Origin: Massilia sp. Root418
GTDB lineage: Bacteria; Pseudomonadota; Gammaproteobacteria; Burkholderiales; Burkholderiaceae_D
Direction: 5' to 3'
Length of the DNA stretch: 64,000 nucleotides
Assembly: GCF_001425265.1 (NCBI RefSeq)
Contig: NZ_LMEC01000011.1
Span: 559,585 to 623,584 of the forward strand
The notes under the pieces were generated by a model. The model searched no databases and was not told where the DNA came from. It saw only the letters and a list, made by a program, of their open reading frames with translations. Numbering within the stretch: position 1 is the stretch's first letter; each line of letters starts with the position of its first letter. Positions 10,159 through 17,968 of this stretch are shown piece after piece. The translations under genes and the position numbers were made by a program.

Positions 10159-11205
10159 CTACTGGCCGGGATTCGGCAGCCGCGCGTGGATGGCGTCGAT
10201 CTGCGCCACCACTTCCGGCGCGAGCACGGTGCCCAGCGCGTCGGTGTTTTCCTTCAGCTGCGCCAGGGTGGTGGCGCCGATGATTGTGGAGGCCACGAAC
10301 CAGCGCGTATAGCACCAGGCCAGCGCCATCTGCGCCGGCGTCATGCCATGCGCGCGCGCCAGCGCGGCGTACTGCGCCACCGCTTCCAGCACGGCCGGGC
10401 GCAGATAGCGCGGGCTCCAGCTGGGCGGGAAGATGGTCAGGCGGCCGTGCGCTTTCGGGTTGTCCAAGTACTTGGCGCTCAACTGGCCGAACGCCAGCGG
10501 GCTATATGCCAGCAGGCTTACTTGCTCGCGGTAGCAGGTTTCGGTGAGCAGGCTGGTTTCGTAGTGGCGCGCCGTCAGGTTGTACAGGTTCTGGATGGTG
10601 GCGATGCGCGGCAAGCCCTTCATCTCGGCCTGCTTGATGAACTCGTTCACGCCCCAGCACGATTCGTTCGATACGCCGATGTGGCGGATCTTGCCTTCCC
10701 GCTGCAGCTCGCCCAGTGCGGCCAGCGTGTCTTCAACCGCCACGCAGGCGCGTTCGCTGGCCGGGTCGAACACGGACGCGCCGAAGATCGGCACGTTGCG
10801 GCTGGGCCAGTGCAATTGGTATAAATCGATATAGTCCGTTTGCAGGCGCTGCAGGCTGGTGTCCACGGCCGCGCGGATGTTGGCCGCGTCCAGGTTGTTG
10901 CGGCCGCCGCGCACCCAGTGCAGGTTCGGGTTGGGGCCGGCTACCTTGGTGGCCAGCACCACGTCCGCGCGCCTGCCGCTTTTCTTCAGCCAGCTGCCGA
11001 TGTGGCGCTCGGTGGCACCCTGGGTTTCGGCGCGCGGCATCACCGGGTACATCTCGGCGGTGTCGATGAAGTTGATGCCGCGTTCCAGCGCGTAGTCCAG
11101 CTGGCTGTGCGCATCGGCTTCGGTGTTCTGCTCGCCGAAGGTCATGGTGCCGAGACAGATCCGGCTGACTTTCAGGTCGGTGGTGCCGAGCGTGGTGTAG
11201 TCCAT
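10159..11205 (-). CDS. tas: NADP(H)-dependent aldo-keto reductase, Tas-like
   Basis: A 348-residue cytosolic TIM-barrel oxidoreductase. The N-terminus LCLGTMTFGEQNTEADAH-like stretch (ICLGTMTFGEQNTEADAH) and AEMYPVMPRAETQG closely resemble E. coli Tas. The catalytic tetrad is visible: Asp and Tyr in FIDTAEMY, Lys in VLATKVAGP and His in YQLHWPSR. The physiological substrate of Tas is not established; in E. coli it can complement some tyrosine auxotrophs under starvation. The gene is ten bases downstream of pyrD on the same strand and probably shares its transcript. Confidence 0.9.
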   Translation of the reverse strand: MDYTTLGTTDLKVSRICLGTMTFGEQNTEADAHSQLDYALERGINFIDTAEMYPVMPRAETQGATERHIGSWLKKSGRRADVVLATKVAGPNPNLHWVRGGRNNLDAANIRAAVDTSLQRLQTDYIDLYQLHWPSRNVPIFGASVFDPASERACVAVEDTLAALGELQREGKIRHIGVSNESCWGVNEFIKQAEMKGLPRIATIQNLYNLTARHYETSLLTETCYREQVSLLAYSPLAFGQLSAKYLDNPKAHGRLTIFPPSWSPRYLRPAVLEAVAQYAALARAHGMTPAQMALAWCYTRWFVASTIIGATTLAQLKENTDALGTVLAPEVVAQIDAIHARLPNPGQ

Positions 11206-11215
11206 GGCTGCTCCC

Positions 11216-12259
11216 TCAGTTGCGGCGCACGGCGTCGGCGCAGTCGCGCACCAGCGCCGGGCCGGCGTAAATCAGGCCGCTGTACAGCTGCACCAGCTGC
11301 GCGCCCGCGTCCATTTTCACCTTGGCGTCCGCGCCGCGCATGATGCCGCCTACGCCGATGATCGGCAGCGCGTCGCCCAGTTCGGCTTTCAGCAGGCGGA
11401 TCACCTGGTTCGACAGTTCGAACACCGGCGCGCCGGACAGGCCGCCCGCTTCGGCGCCGTGCTGCATGCCTTCCACGGCAGTGCGGCTCAGGGTGGTGTT
11501 GGTGGCGATCACGCCGTCGATCTTGTGGCGCAGCAGCGCGTCGGCGATGTTCTTCACCTGGTCGCCGTCCATGTCCGGCGCGATCTTCAGGGCCAGCGGC
11601 ACGTAGCGCTTGTGCTGGTCGGCCAGGCGCTGCTGGGCCTCCTTCAGCTGGGCCAGCAGGCCGTCCAGCTCCGAGCCGCCCTGCAGCTGGCGCAGGTTCT
11701 TGGTGTTGGGCGAGGAAATGTTGACCGTCACGTAGCTGGCGTATGGGTAGACCTTCTGCAGGCAGTGCAGGTAGTCGTCGGCGGCGCGCTCGATCGGCGT
11801 GTCGGCGTTCTTGCCGATGTTCAGGCCCAGCACGCCTTCCTTGTTCTGGTAGAAGCGCGAGGACTGCACATTGGCCACGAAGGCGTCCACGCCACCGTTG
11901 TTGAAGCCCATGCGGTTGATGATGCCGTGCGCGGCCGGCAGGCGGAACATGCGTGGCTTGGGGTTGCCCGGCTGCGCGCGCGGCGTGACGGTGCCCACTT
12001 CGATGGAGCCGAAGCCCAGGTCCGCCAGCGCGTCGATGAAGGCGCCGTCCTTGTCCAGGCCGGCCGCCAGGCCCACCGGGTTCTTGAACAGGATGCCCAT
12101 CACGGTGCGCGGGTCCGGCCTGGGCGCGCGCACGAAGGCGCGGGTCAGGCCCAGTCTGGAGGCTTTCTTGAGCGCCGGCAGCGTGAAGTGGTGGGCGGCT
12201 TCCGCGTCCATGGAAAACAGCATGGGGCGGGCGAGGGAATACAGGAATTTGTCGGACAT
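11216..12259 (-). CDS. pyrD: Dihydroorotate dehydrogenase (quinone), class 2
   Basis: Oxidises dihydroorotate to orotate in de novo pyrimidine synthesis, passing electrons from FMN to membrane quinone; 347 residues, normal for class 2. The N-terminal amphipathic helix ([18 protein letters not shown]) that docks to the membrane is present. [20 protein letters not shown] and [13 protein letters not shown] match the FMN/substrate region, the catalytic Ser lies in [15 protein letters not shown], and [11 protein letters not shown] near the end binds the FMN phosphate. It lies downstream of bpt and upstream of the aldo-keto reductase in one orientation. Confidence 0.96.
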   Translation of the reverse strand: MSDKFLYSLARPMLFSMDAEAAHHFTLPALKKASRLGLTRAFVRAPRPDPRTVMGILFKNPVGLAAGLDKDGAFIDALADLGFGSIEVGTVTPRAQPGNPKPRMFRLPAAHGIINRMGFNNGGVDAFVANVQSSRFYQNKEGVLGLNIGKNADTPIERAADDYLHCLQKVYPYASYVTVNISSPNTKNLRQLQGGSELDGLLAQLKEAQQRLADQHKRYVPLALKIAPDMDGDQVKNIADALLRHKIDGVIATNTTLSRTAVEGMQHGAEAGGLSGAPVFELSNQVIRLLKAELGDALPIIGVGGIMRGADAKVKMDAGAQLVQLYSGLIYAGPALVRDCADAVRRN

Positions 12260-12291
12260 GGCGGGGGCTGGCTAAAAAAGTAGCCCGTATT

Positions 12292-13020
12292 CTACCGCGC
12301 CATGACACTCCACTGTCCCTTGACCCTGGCCTCCAGCGGCTGGAAGTTGATCTTGTAGGACATTTTGGGACTGTCCGCGATCCAGTAGCCGAGGTAGACG
12401 TAGGGCAGGCCCAGCTCCTGCGCCTGGGTGATCTGCCACACGATGTTGTAGGTGCCGTAGGAAGCGCCTTCCACGTCCGGGTCGAAGAAGGTGTAGACCG
12501 AGGACAGGCCGTCCGACAGCACGTCGATGATGCTGACCATGCGCAGCGTGCCGTCCGGCTCGCGGAACTCCACCAGGCGCGTGTTGACGCGGCTTTGCAG
12601 CAGGAACTGGGCATACTGGTCGCGGCTGTCCTGGTCCATGCCGCCGCCGGCGTGGCGCGTGCTCTGGTAGCGCAGGTAGAGGTCGTAGTGCTCGTCCGAG
12701 AAGGACAGCGTGGCCACGCCCGCAGTCAGGTTGCTGTGGCGGTTCCAGGCGCGGCGCTGGCCGCGCGTGGGCTGGAACTCTCCCGCCACCACGCGCACCG
12801 GCACGCAGGCCTGGCAGCCGTCGCAATACGGGCGGTAGGTGAAGATGCCGCTGCGGCGGAAGCCGTTGCGCACCAGTTCGGAATACACGTCGGCATTGAT
12901 GAGGTGCGAGGGCGTGGCCACCTGCGAGCGGGCCTGGCGTTCATCCAGGTAGCTGCAAGGGTAGGGCGCTGTCGTGTAGAACTGCAGCGTTGCGAATGGC
13001 AGATCGTTCAGGTGCGTCAT
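12292..13020 (-). CDS. bpt: Aspartate/glutamate leucyltransferase (Bpt, R-transferase family)
   Basis: Transfers leucine from Leu-tRNA to N-terminal Asp or Glu of proteins, making them N-degrons for ClpS-ClpAP; 242 residues. The N-terminal cysteine cluster [17 protein letters not shown] and the family pattern FRRSGIF-RPYCDGC are intact, and the GNAT-like C-terminal half includes [20 protein letters not shown]. The family was earlier annotated as arginyltransferase (ate), but proteobacterial members with this sequence are of the Bpt type. It is 82 bases downstream of aat, so both N-degron tagging enzymes are likely expressed together. Confidence 0.95.
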   Translation of the reverse strand: MTHLNDLPFATLQFYTTAPYPCSYLDERQARSQVATPSHLINADVYSELVRNGFRRSGIFTYRPYCDGCQACVPVRVVAGEFQPTRGQRRAWNRHSNLTAGVATLSFSDEHYDLYLRYQSTRHAGGGMDQDSRDQYAQFLLQSRVNTRLVEFREPDGTLRMVSIIDVLSDGLSSVYTFFDPDVEGASYGTYNIVWQITQAQELGLPYVYLGYWIADSPKMSYKINFQPLEARVKGQWSVMAR

Positions 13021-13102
13021 GCGCTTCCCAGGGCAGAAAATGGTGTCCGTGTGCTGGTGTCCATGGACATATCATAGCGCACAAACCGGCGAACTCTGCA
13101 CC

Positions 13103-13837
13103 CTAATCGGATGCGTGCGGGTATGGCTGCAACGGAGTCCAGTCGGCGATGGCGGGCAGCCCGATGCTGGCGCGTAGGTGCTGCAGGAATTGCGCGCGCG
13201 GGATGGGGGCGGCGCCCAGCGAGGCCAGGTGGCCGGTCTCCTGCTGGCAGTCCACCATGGCCACGCCGTTGTGTTTCAAAAAATGCACCAGGTAGGCCAG
13301 CGCAATCTTGGAGCCGTCCGTGACGCGGGCGAACATGGATTCGCCGTAGAACATACGGCCGATGCACACGCCGTAGGCGCCGCCCACCAGCTCGCCGTCC
13401 AGCCACAGCTCGGACGAGTGGGCGTAGCCCAGCCGGTGCAGGCCGGTGTAGCCGGCGATGATGTCGTCCGAGATCCAGGTGCCGGGACCGTCGCGGCGCG
13501 GTGCGGCGCAGGCCCGCATCACGTCCTCGAAGGCGGTGTCGAAGCGCACCTGCCAGCGGCCGGCGGGGTCGGCCGCGCTGCGCTGCACTTTCTTGATGGC
13601 TTTCTTCAGGCTGTCCGAGACGCGGAAGCGTTCCGTCATGAGCACCATGCGCGGGTCGGTGCTCCACCACAGGATGGGCTGGCCTTCCGAGAACCAGGGG
13701 AAGATGCCGCGCTGGTAGGCGGCCAGCAAGCGGGCCGGCGAGAGGTCGGCGCCGGCGGCCAGCAGGCCGGGCGCGTCCGTGGTCAGCGCCTGGGAGACGT
13801 CGGGGAAGGGTGTATGGGCATCCAGCCAGGGGATCAT
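13103..13837 (-). CDS. aat: Leucyl/phenylalanyl-tRNA--protein transferase
   Basis: Adds Leu or Phe from aminoacyl-tRNA to N-terminal Lys or Arg, the other branch of the bacterial N-degron pathway; 244 residues. Typical sequence is seen from the start: [40 protein letters not shown], then [18 protein letters not shown] and [11 protein letters not shown] start it at 13837 ([13 protein letters not shown]): this ATG overlaps the stop of the upstream Nudix gene as ATGA, and the longer reading upstream is a shadow of that gene. Confidence 0.95.
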   Translation of the reverse strand: MIPWLDAHTPFPDVSQALTTDAPGLLAAGADLSPARLLAAYQRGIFPWFSEGQPILWWSTDPRMVLMTERFRVSDSLKKAIKKVQRSAADPAGRWQVRFDTAFEDVMRACAAPRRDGPGTWISDDIIAGYTGLHRLGYAHSSELWLDGELVGGAYGVCIGRMFYGESMFARVTDGSKIALAYLVHFLKHNGVAMVDCQQETGHLASLGAAPIPRAQFLQHLRASIGLPAIADWTPLQPYPHASD

Positions 13838-14409
13838 ACGTCGCTGCGCATGGGTTTCGTGATGTCCTGGGTGTGGAAGCCGTAGCCGCCGCCGCTGGCG
13901 CGCATGCGGGCGCGGTCGGCGAAGAACAGTTCCAGCGTGCTGCGGATGGTGGGGAAGGCCAGGTCGTCCCAGGGGATCTGGGCTTCCGTGAACATTTGCA
14001 CGTCCAGGCTTTCCTCGCCGGGTGCGAAGTCGAGGTCGCGCAGGGTGGCCAGGTAGAACATGTGTACCTGGTGCACGCGCGCCACGTTCATCAGGCTGAA
14101 CAGGGGGCCCAGCTCGATGTTGGCGCCGGCTTCCTCGATGGTTTCGCGCATTGCGGCTTCGGCGGTGGTTTCGTTGTTTTCCATGAAACCGGCGGGCAGC
14201 GTCCAGTAGCCGTAGCGCGGTTCGATGGCGCGCTTGCACAGCAGCACCTGCAGCTGGCCGTCACGCTCCCACACGGGAATGGAGCCCAATACCATCTTGG
14301 GATTCTGATAATGGATTGCGGTGCACTGGGTACAGACGTAGCGCGGGCGGTTGTCGCCGGCAGGGATGGTCAGCTCGACCGGGTTGGCACATTCGGAACA
14401 GAATTTCAT
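13834..14409 (-). CDS. Nudix hydrolase with N-terminal zinc ribbon
   Basis: A 191-residue Nudix pyrophosphohydrolase. The Nudix box is complete: [20 protein letters not shown] followed by AG, fitting Gx5Ex7REUxEExGU. Before it lies a zinc ribbon with FCSECANPV and [11 protein letters not shown]. This architecture resembles the NudC-like and zinc-ribbon Nudix group whose substrates include nucleotide coenzymes; the exact substrate is not readable from sequence. Its stop overlaps the aat start, so a link with the transferase operon is structural, and the functional reason is unknown. Confidence 0.9.
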   Translation of the reverse strand: MKFCSECANPVELTIPAGDNRPRYVCTQCTAIHYQNPKMVLGSIPVWERDGQLQVLLCKRAIEPRYGYWTLPAGFMENNETTAEAAMRETIEEAGANIELGPLFSLMNVARVHQVHMFYLATLRDLDFAPGEESLDVQMFTEAQIPWDDLAFPTIRSTLELFFADRARMRASGGGYGFHTQDITKPMRSDV

Positions 14410-14566
14410 GGGAGGCGGTTCTAGTCAGCGTTTTCTAGGCAGCGTTTTTCGTCACAGTAGCGCTTACTTTACACCGATTGCGGGCGCTGCGCGTAGCGCG
14501 AGCGCAAGCTATGCCGGGCTTCCGAAGGATAAATCGCCTCTATCATCGATGATTTTGGGATTGATA

Positions 14567-14595
14567 TTGCCTAAAGTCTGGAGTTGCCCTATAAT
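14567..14595 (+). promoter_or_regulatory. Sigma-70 promoter of the initiator tRNA
   Basis: A -35 element TTGCCT (14567-14572), a 17-base spacer and a perfect -10 TATAAT (14590-14595) lie directly ahead of the tRNA, whose mature 5' end is 14 bases after the -10 box. Confidence 0.8.
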
Positions 14596-14608
14596 ACGTT
14601 CATACAGA

Positions 14609-14685
14609 CGCGGGGTGGAGCAGTCTGGCAGCTCGTCGGGCTCATAACCCGAAGGTCACAGGTTCAAATCCTGTCCCCGCAACCA
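14609..14685 (+). tRNA. tRNA-fMet (CAT), initiator
   Basis: A complete 77-nt cloverleaf with encoded CCA. The anticodon CAT is at 14643-14645. Initiator hallmarks are present: the unpaired C1-A72 at the top of the acceptor stem (CGCGGGG against CCCCGCA) and the three consecutive G-C pairs in the anticodon stem (GGG/CCC). The T arm contains GGTTCAAATCC. It differs from the E. coli gene at only a few positions. It has its own promoter and terminator, so it is transcribed alone. Confidence 0.98.
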
Positions 14686-14694
14686 GATACAGAA

Positions 14695-14727
14695 AGCCGC
14701 TGGATTCGAAAGAGTCCAGCGGCTTTT
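14695..14727 (+). terminator. Intrinsic terminator of tRNA-fMet
   Basis: AGCCGCTGGA pairs exactly with TCCAGCGGCT around a ten-base loop and is followed by a short T-run. It starts ten bases after the CCA end. Confidence 0.9.
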
Positions 14728-14739
14728 CCGTTTCCGCGC

Positions 14740-14880
14740 CTATTTTTTCAGGAAGATTATTGCGTAAAGCATGATCAGGTTGAAAATCACGCCACCTACC
14801 GTCATGAAGACACCTGGCCGTATGGCCAGCTTGCGTCTGTTTTCCTGGCTTTCCATGTATTCAGCAAACCATTTGATCAT
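14740..14880 (-). CDS. Small single-helix membrane protein, 46 residues
   Basis: The reading frame starts MIKWFAEYMESQENRRK and continues with a hydrophobic helix, roughly residues 22-44 (VFMTVGGVIFNLIMLYAIIF), ending LKK. GGAG lies six bases ahead of the ATG, which is good support for translation. The pattern is a charged cytoplasmic head, one membrane span and a Lys end, as in many small stress or regulatory membrane proteins. I do not recognise a family. It runs toward the tRNA terminator from the opposite strand, and that hairpin could terminate it as well. Confidence 0.6.
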   Translation of the reverse strand: MIKWFAEYMESQENRRKLAIRPGVFMTVGGVIFNLIMLYAIIFLKK

Positions 14881-15006
14881 GACTTTCTCCAACACCGCTT
14901 ACCCGGCGAGGTAGTGGGTGAAAGAATAACTGGTAGCCGTTATCACTGAGACTGCAATTGATTAGCACCACGGGCGCCAAGGCGCCTTCGTCGTCCGTGC
15001 GGGAAG

Positions 15007-15114
15007 TCAATGTGGCATCTGTCGTGCTGACCGTGACGAGTACGGCGGATGCAACAAAAGTAGCGGCACGCAGATGTTCAGCAGAAACCAGCTCAGGAAT
15101 TTGATGAGTTCCAT
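15007..15114 (-). CDS. Possible 35-residue membrane peptide
   Basis: A short frame MELIKFLSWFLLNICVPLLL followed by a polar tail ending RSARQMPH. A GAGG sits seven bases upstream of the ATG. The first 20 residues would make one membrane helix. It lies between the MerR gene and the 46-residue membrane protein, all on the minus strand. Without homologues to compare, chance cannot be excluded; the rest of this ~490-bp region between tRNA and MerR gene holds nothing else I can support. Confidence 0.3.
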   Translation of the reverse strand: MELIKFLSWFLLNICVPLLLLHPPYSSRSARQMPH

Positions 15115-15177
15115 GATTTCGCCTCGCGGGGATGGTGCGAGCATCGCCGGCATAGCCGCTGCTGGCATTGGCGTGCG

Positions 15178-16194
15178 TCAAGCGGCGGGCGGGGCGGCGA
15201 GGGCGGTGCGCAGGTAGGCGAGCAGGGCGGGCGTGATCCAGGTGCCGGACAGCAGGATGGGGTGGGCTTCGTGGGCGCGGCGCAGTTTCTCGCGGGTGGC
15301 GGGATCGGCGCCGGCGTGGCGCTGGAACAGGGCCAGCCATTGCCGCGCCAGTTCCTGCGTGCGGCTATCGTGCGGCGCAGCGCCTGCGGCCATCTGCTGC
15401 TGGACTGCGGCGATCAGGGTGAGCCACGCGTCCGTTTGCGTGCCGCTGTGCGCGCGCATGTGGGCCAACTCGGCCTCGTCAAGGTATTCCGCGTAGAGGG
15501 TCAGCTTGAAGGCGCTGAAGGCTTGCGCCACGTAGTGCTGCATGGCGGGGCTGATGCCGCTGTGTGCGCGGGCAGCCGGCCTGTCGGCCAGCATGGCGTT
15601 CAGGCGGCGCGCGAAGTCCGGATTTGCGGCGGTGCCGCGCTCCAGCATGGACATCCATTGCCGCGCCAGCGTTTGCGCCGCTTCGCTGTCGGCTTGCGCG
15701 CCTTGCGCCATCAACGCATGCACGGCTGCCACCAGCGCCGCCCACTCGCGCTGCGCCGCGCTGCCCGCCAGCGGCAGCGCCGCCAGCTCTTCCTTGCTGA
15801 AGTACTGCTCGTAGCCGGCCATGCGTTCCAGCGCGGCCAGCCAGTCGGCCAGACCGGGCTGTTCGCCGCCCGCCAGCTGCTGCTGGAGCTGCGCCAGCTG
15901 GCCGCGCAGCACGGCCGCTTGCGCGATCTGGCGGTCCAGCGCGGCGATCTGGCGCGCCACCAGGTCCGCCAGCGGCGGCTCCGGCTGCGCAAGGAAGGCG
16001 GCGATGCGTGCCAGCGGCATGCCAAAGCGGCGCAACGCCTGGATCTGGTGCAGGCGCGCCACGTCGGCGGCGTTGTACAGGCGGTAGCCGGATTCGGCGC
16101 GCGCGGACGGCTTGAGCAGGCCCAGGCTGTCGTAGTGGTGCAGCGCGCGCACCGTCAGGCCGGCGCGCCTGGCCAGCTCGCCGACCCGTATCAC
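15178..16194 (-). CDS. MerR-family regulator with tandem TipAS-like domains
   Basis: A 338-residue regulator. The N-terminal MerR DNA-binding domain reads VGELARRAGLTVRALHHYDS and SGYRLYNAADVARLHQIQAL, then a dimerisation coiled coil (about 75-110). Two alpha-helical segments with repeated LARQWMSML / LARQWLALF patterns resemble the TipAS drug-binding fold found in TipA and Mta regulators. MerR/TipAS proteins activate multidrug or antibiotic responses after binding hydrophobic compounds. The GTG start overlaps the stop of the methyltransferase gene (GTGA), so the pair is translationally coupled; the longer frame upstream is a shadow of that gene. Confidence 0.85.
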   Translation of the reverse strand: MIRVGELARRAGLTVRALHHYDSLGLLKPSARAESGYRLYNAADVARLHQIQALRRFGMPLARIAAFLAQPEPPLADLVARQIAALDRQIAQAAVLRGQLAQLQQQLAGGEQPGLADWLAALERMAGYEQYFSKEELAALPLAGSAAQREWAALVAAVHALMAQGAQADSEAAQTLARQWMSMLERGTAANPDFARRLNAMLADRPAARAHSGISPAMQHYVAQAFSAFKLTLYAEYLDEAELAHMRAHSGTQTDAWLTLIAAVQQQMAAGAAPHDSRTQELARQWLALFQRHAGADPATREKLRRAHEAHPILLSGTWITPALLAYLRTALAAPPAA

Positions 16195-17072
16195 GGCGCA
16201 GCCTGCGCGGCGCCCATCGTAGCGCCCACCGTGGCACGGATGATGCCGGTGCTGCCGGCCAGGCGCAGGCCGTCGCTGCGGCCGGACAGGTAGCGCTGCG
16301 TCAGTTCGCCGCGCCCGAAATGCTCCACCCGGCCGTAGCCCAGCGCTAGCAACTGCGCTTCCAGTTCGGCCGGATCGAAATTGCTCTTCCACGGCTCGCC
16401 GCCTTTGGCCAGGCTGGCCGATATCGCTTCCATTGCCGCACGCTCGGCCGGCTCCAGCAGGCGCGGCGCAATGACGAAATCGAACACCACGCTGCTGCCC
16501 GGCGCGCAGGCGGCGATGAAGGCCAGCGTGTGCGCCACGTCTTCCGGGCTCAGGTAGAGCGTGACGCCCAGCCAGGTGAAGCAGGCCGGCGCGGCGCGGT
16601 CGAAGCCGGCCTGGGCGAGGCCGTCCGCCAGCGAGGTGGTGCTGAAGTCCACGGCTGCGTAGCGCAGCGCATCCGGAACGGCAATGCCGGCGGCGGCCAG
16701 GCGCTCGCGCTTCCATTGCTGCGTGGCCGGCAGATCCACTTCAAATACGCGCGCCTGTGGCGGCAAGCTGCCGCGGTAGGCCGAGGTGTCCAGCCCCGCG
16801 CCGAGGATCACGTGCTGCATGACGCCGCGCTGCTGCGCCGCCTGCCAGGTATCCTCGGCCAGCCGGCTGCGGATCACCAGGATGGTGCGCAGGGCCGTGG
16901 TGAGGCCATCGCGGAAACGCTCGGGGTGGCCGCGCACTTCGGCCTCCCGCTCGGGGCCGATGATGCGCAAGGCCAGCGGGTCGTCCAGTATCAGCGGCGC
17001 GTCCAGCAGCTGGTGCGCGGCGCGCAAAACGGCGACCATCATGGCACTGGGCTTGGGGCTATCGCTTGGCAT
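16191..17072 (-). CDS. Class I SAM-dependent methyltransferase, LCMT/PPM1-like family
   Basis: A 293-residue methyltransferase of the leucine carboxyl methyltransferase-like family (TIGR00027 type). Visible features are LILDDPLALRIIG near the start, the SAM-binding motif HVILGAGLDTSAYR, the acidic strand RVFEVDLPATQQWKR and TWLGVTLYLSPEDV after it. Natural substrates in bacteria are mostly unknown small acids. The start at 17072 (MPSDSPKPS) follows GAAAGGAAAG. It is coupled to the TipAS regulator downstream, so methylation of a compound sensed by that regulator is a possible theme, by inference only. Confidence 0.88.
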   Translation of the reverse strand: MPSDSPKPSAMMVAVLRAAHQLLDAPLILDDPLALRIIGPEREAEVRGHPERFRDGLTTALRTILVIRSRLAEDTWQAAQQRGVMQHVILGAGLDTSAYRGSLPPQARVFEVDLPATQQWKRERLAAAGIAVPDALRYAAVDFSTTSLADGLAQAGFDRAAPACFTWLGVTLYLSPEDVAHTLAFIAACAPGSSVVFDFVIAPRLLEPAERAAMEAISASLAKGGEPWKSNFDPAELEAQLLALGYGRVEHFGRGELTQRYLSGRSDGLRLAGSTGIIRATVGATMGAAQAAP

Positions 17073-17155
17073 GTCTTTCCTTTCGTGGTGATGAGAAGGA
17101 TAGCCTAAAGCCTCGCCTTGCGTGAGGGTCAAGCACGGCCGCGCGGCTTTCCATT

Positions 17156-17968
17156 ATGATGTCGGCTATGCAACGCCTACTCCTCTTCCTGCTCGCTTGC
17201 GTGGCCTGCTCGGCGCTGCGGGCGGACGGCCGCGCGGGCCCGCACACGCCGCCGTCCCCGTCCGCCCATCCCGCGCTCGCGCAGCTGCCCGCGCGCATGC
17301 TGTGGGCGTGGGAGCGCCCGGAAGATTTGCGCTGGCTGCCGGCCGATACCGGCGTGGCTTACGTGGCGTCCACCATGGTGCTGCGCGGCGAAGAGGCGCT
17401 GGTCCATCCGCGCGCCGCGCCGCTGCTGCTGCCCGAAGGCGCCGCGCTGGTGCCGGTGCTGCACGTGGACGCGTCGTGGCGCCTGCCTCCCGCGCTGAAC
17501 GCGCAGCAGTCCGCCCGCATCGTGCAGGAACTGCTGCGCGTGGCGCAGCGCGGCAACCGCAACGTGGTGCAGCTCGACTTCGAAGTGCGGCGCTCGCAGC
17601 GTCCCTTCCTGGCGCAGACCATGGCAGAGATCCGCCGCCGGCTGGACCCGCGCATCGCGCTGTCCGTGACGGCGCTGGCCTCCTGGTGCCTGGACGACGC
17701 CTGGCTGCCGGCCGGCGTGGCCGACGAGGTGGTGCCGATGGCATTCCGCATGGGCCCCGGCCAGGACGCGCTGCGCCAGCGCCTGCAGCGGCACGGCTTT
17801 ACCCAACCGCTATGCCGCGCCGCCGCGGGCTACGCGAGCGACGAACCGGCGCTGCGCAGCGTGGCTGCACGCGGCTATTATTTTTCTCCCCGTCCGTGGA
17901 CCGCCGCCAGCTGGCGGGCCATGCAACCCGGCCTTCATTCAGCCGACAATTACTCTTCCCATCCATGA
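17156..17968 (+). CDS. DUF3142-type exported protein
   Basis: A 270-residue protein with a signal peptide (MQRLLLFLLACVACSALRADG). The body resembles the DUF3142 family: LWAWERPEDLRWLPADTGVA, then VPVLHVDAS, NVVQLDFEVRRSQRPFL and VPMAFRMGPGQ. The spacing of strands with acidic residues at their ends (QLDFE) suggests a TIM-barrel hydrolase fold, but activity is unknown. Either of two nearby ATGs (17156 or 17168) could be the start. The stop overlaps the ATG of the following large protein (ATGA), so the two are made together and probably act in the same envelope process. Confidence 0.75.
   Translation: MMSAMQRLLLFLLACVACSALRADGRAGPHTPPSPSAHPALAQLPARMLWAWERPEDLRWLPADTGVAYVASTMVLRGEEALVHPRAAPLLLPEGAALVPVLHVDASWRLPPALNAQQSARIVQELLRVAQRGNRNVVQLDFEVRRSQRPFLAQTMAEIRRRLDPRIALSVTALASWCLDDAWLPAGVADEVVPMAFRMGPGQDALRQRLQRHGFTQPLCRAAAGYASDEPALRSVAARGYYFSPRPWTAASWRAMQPGLHSADNYSSHP

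Noticed and set aside
14861..15160. Possible gene reading ...ATFVASAVLVTVSTTDATLT... on the minus strand
   Set aside because: The frame is continuous with a shadow of the MerR gene, has no start codon or ribosome site of its own, and conflicts with the better-supported short frames.
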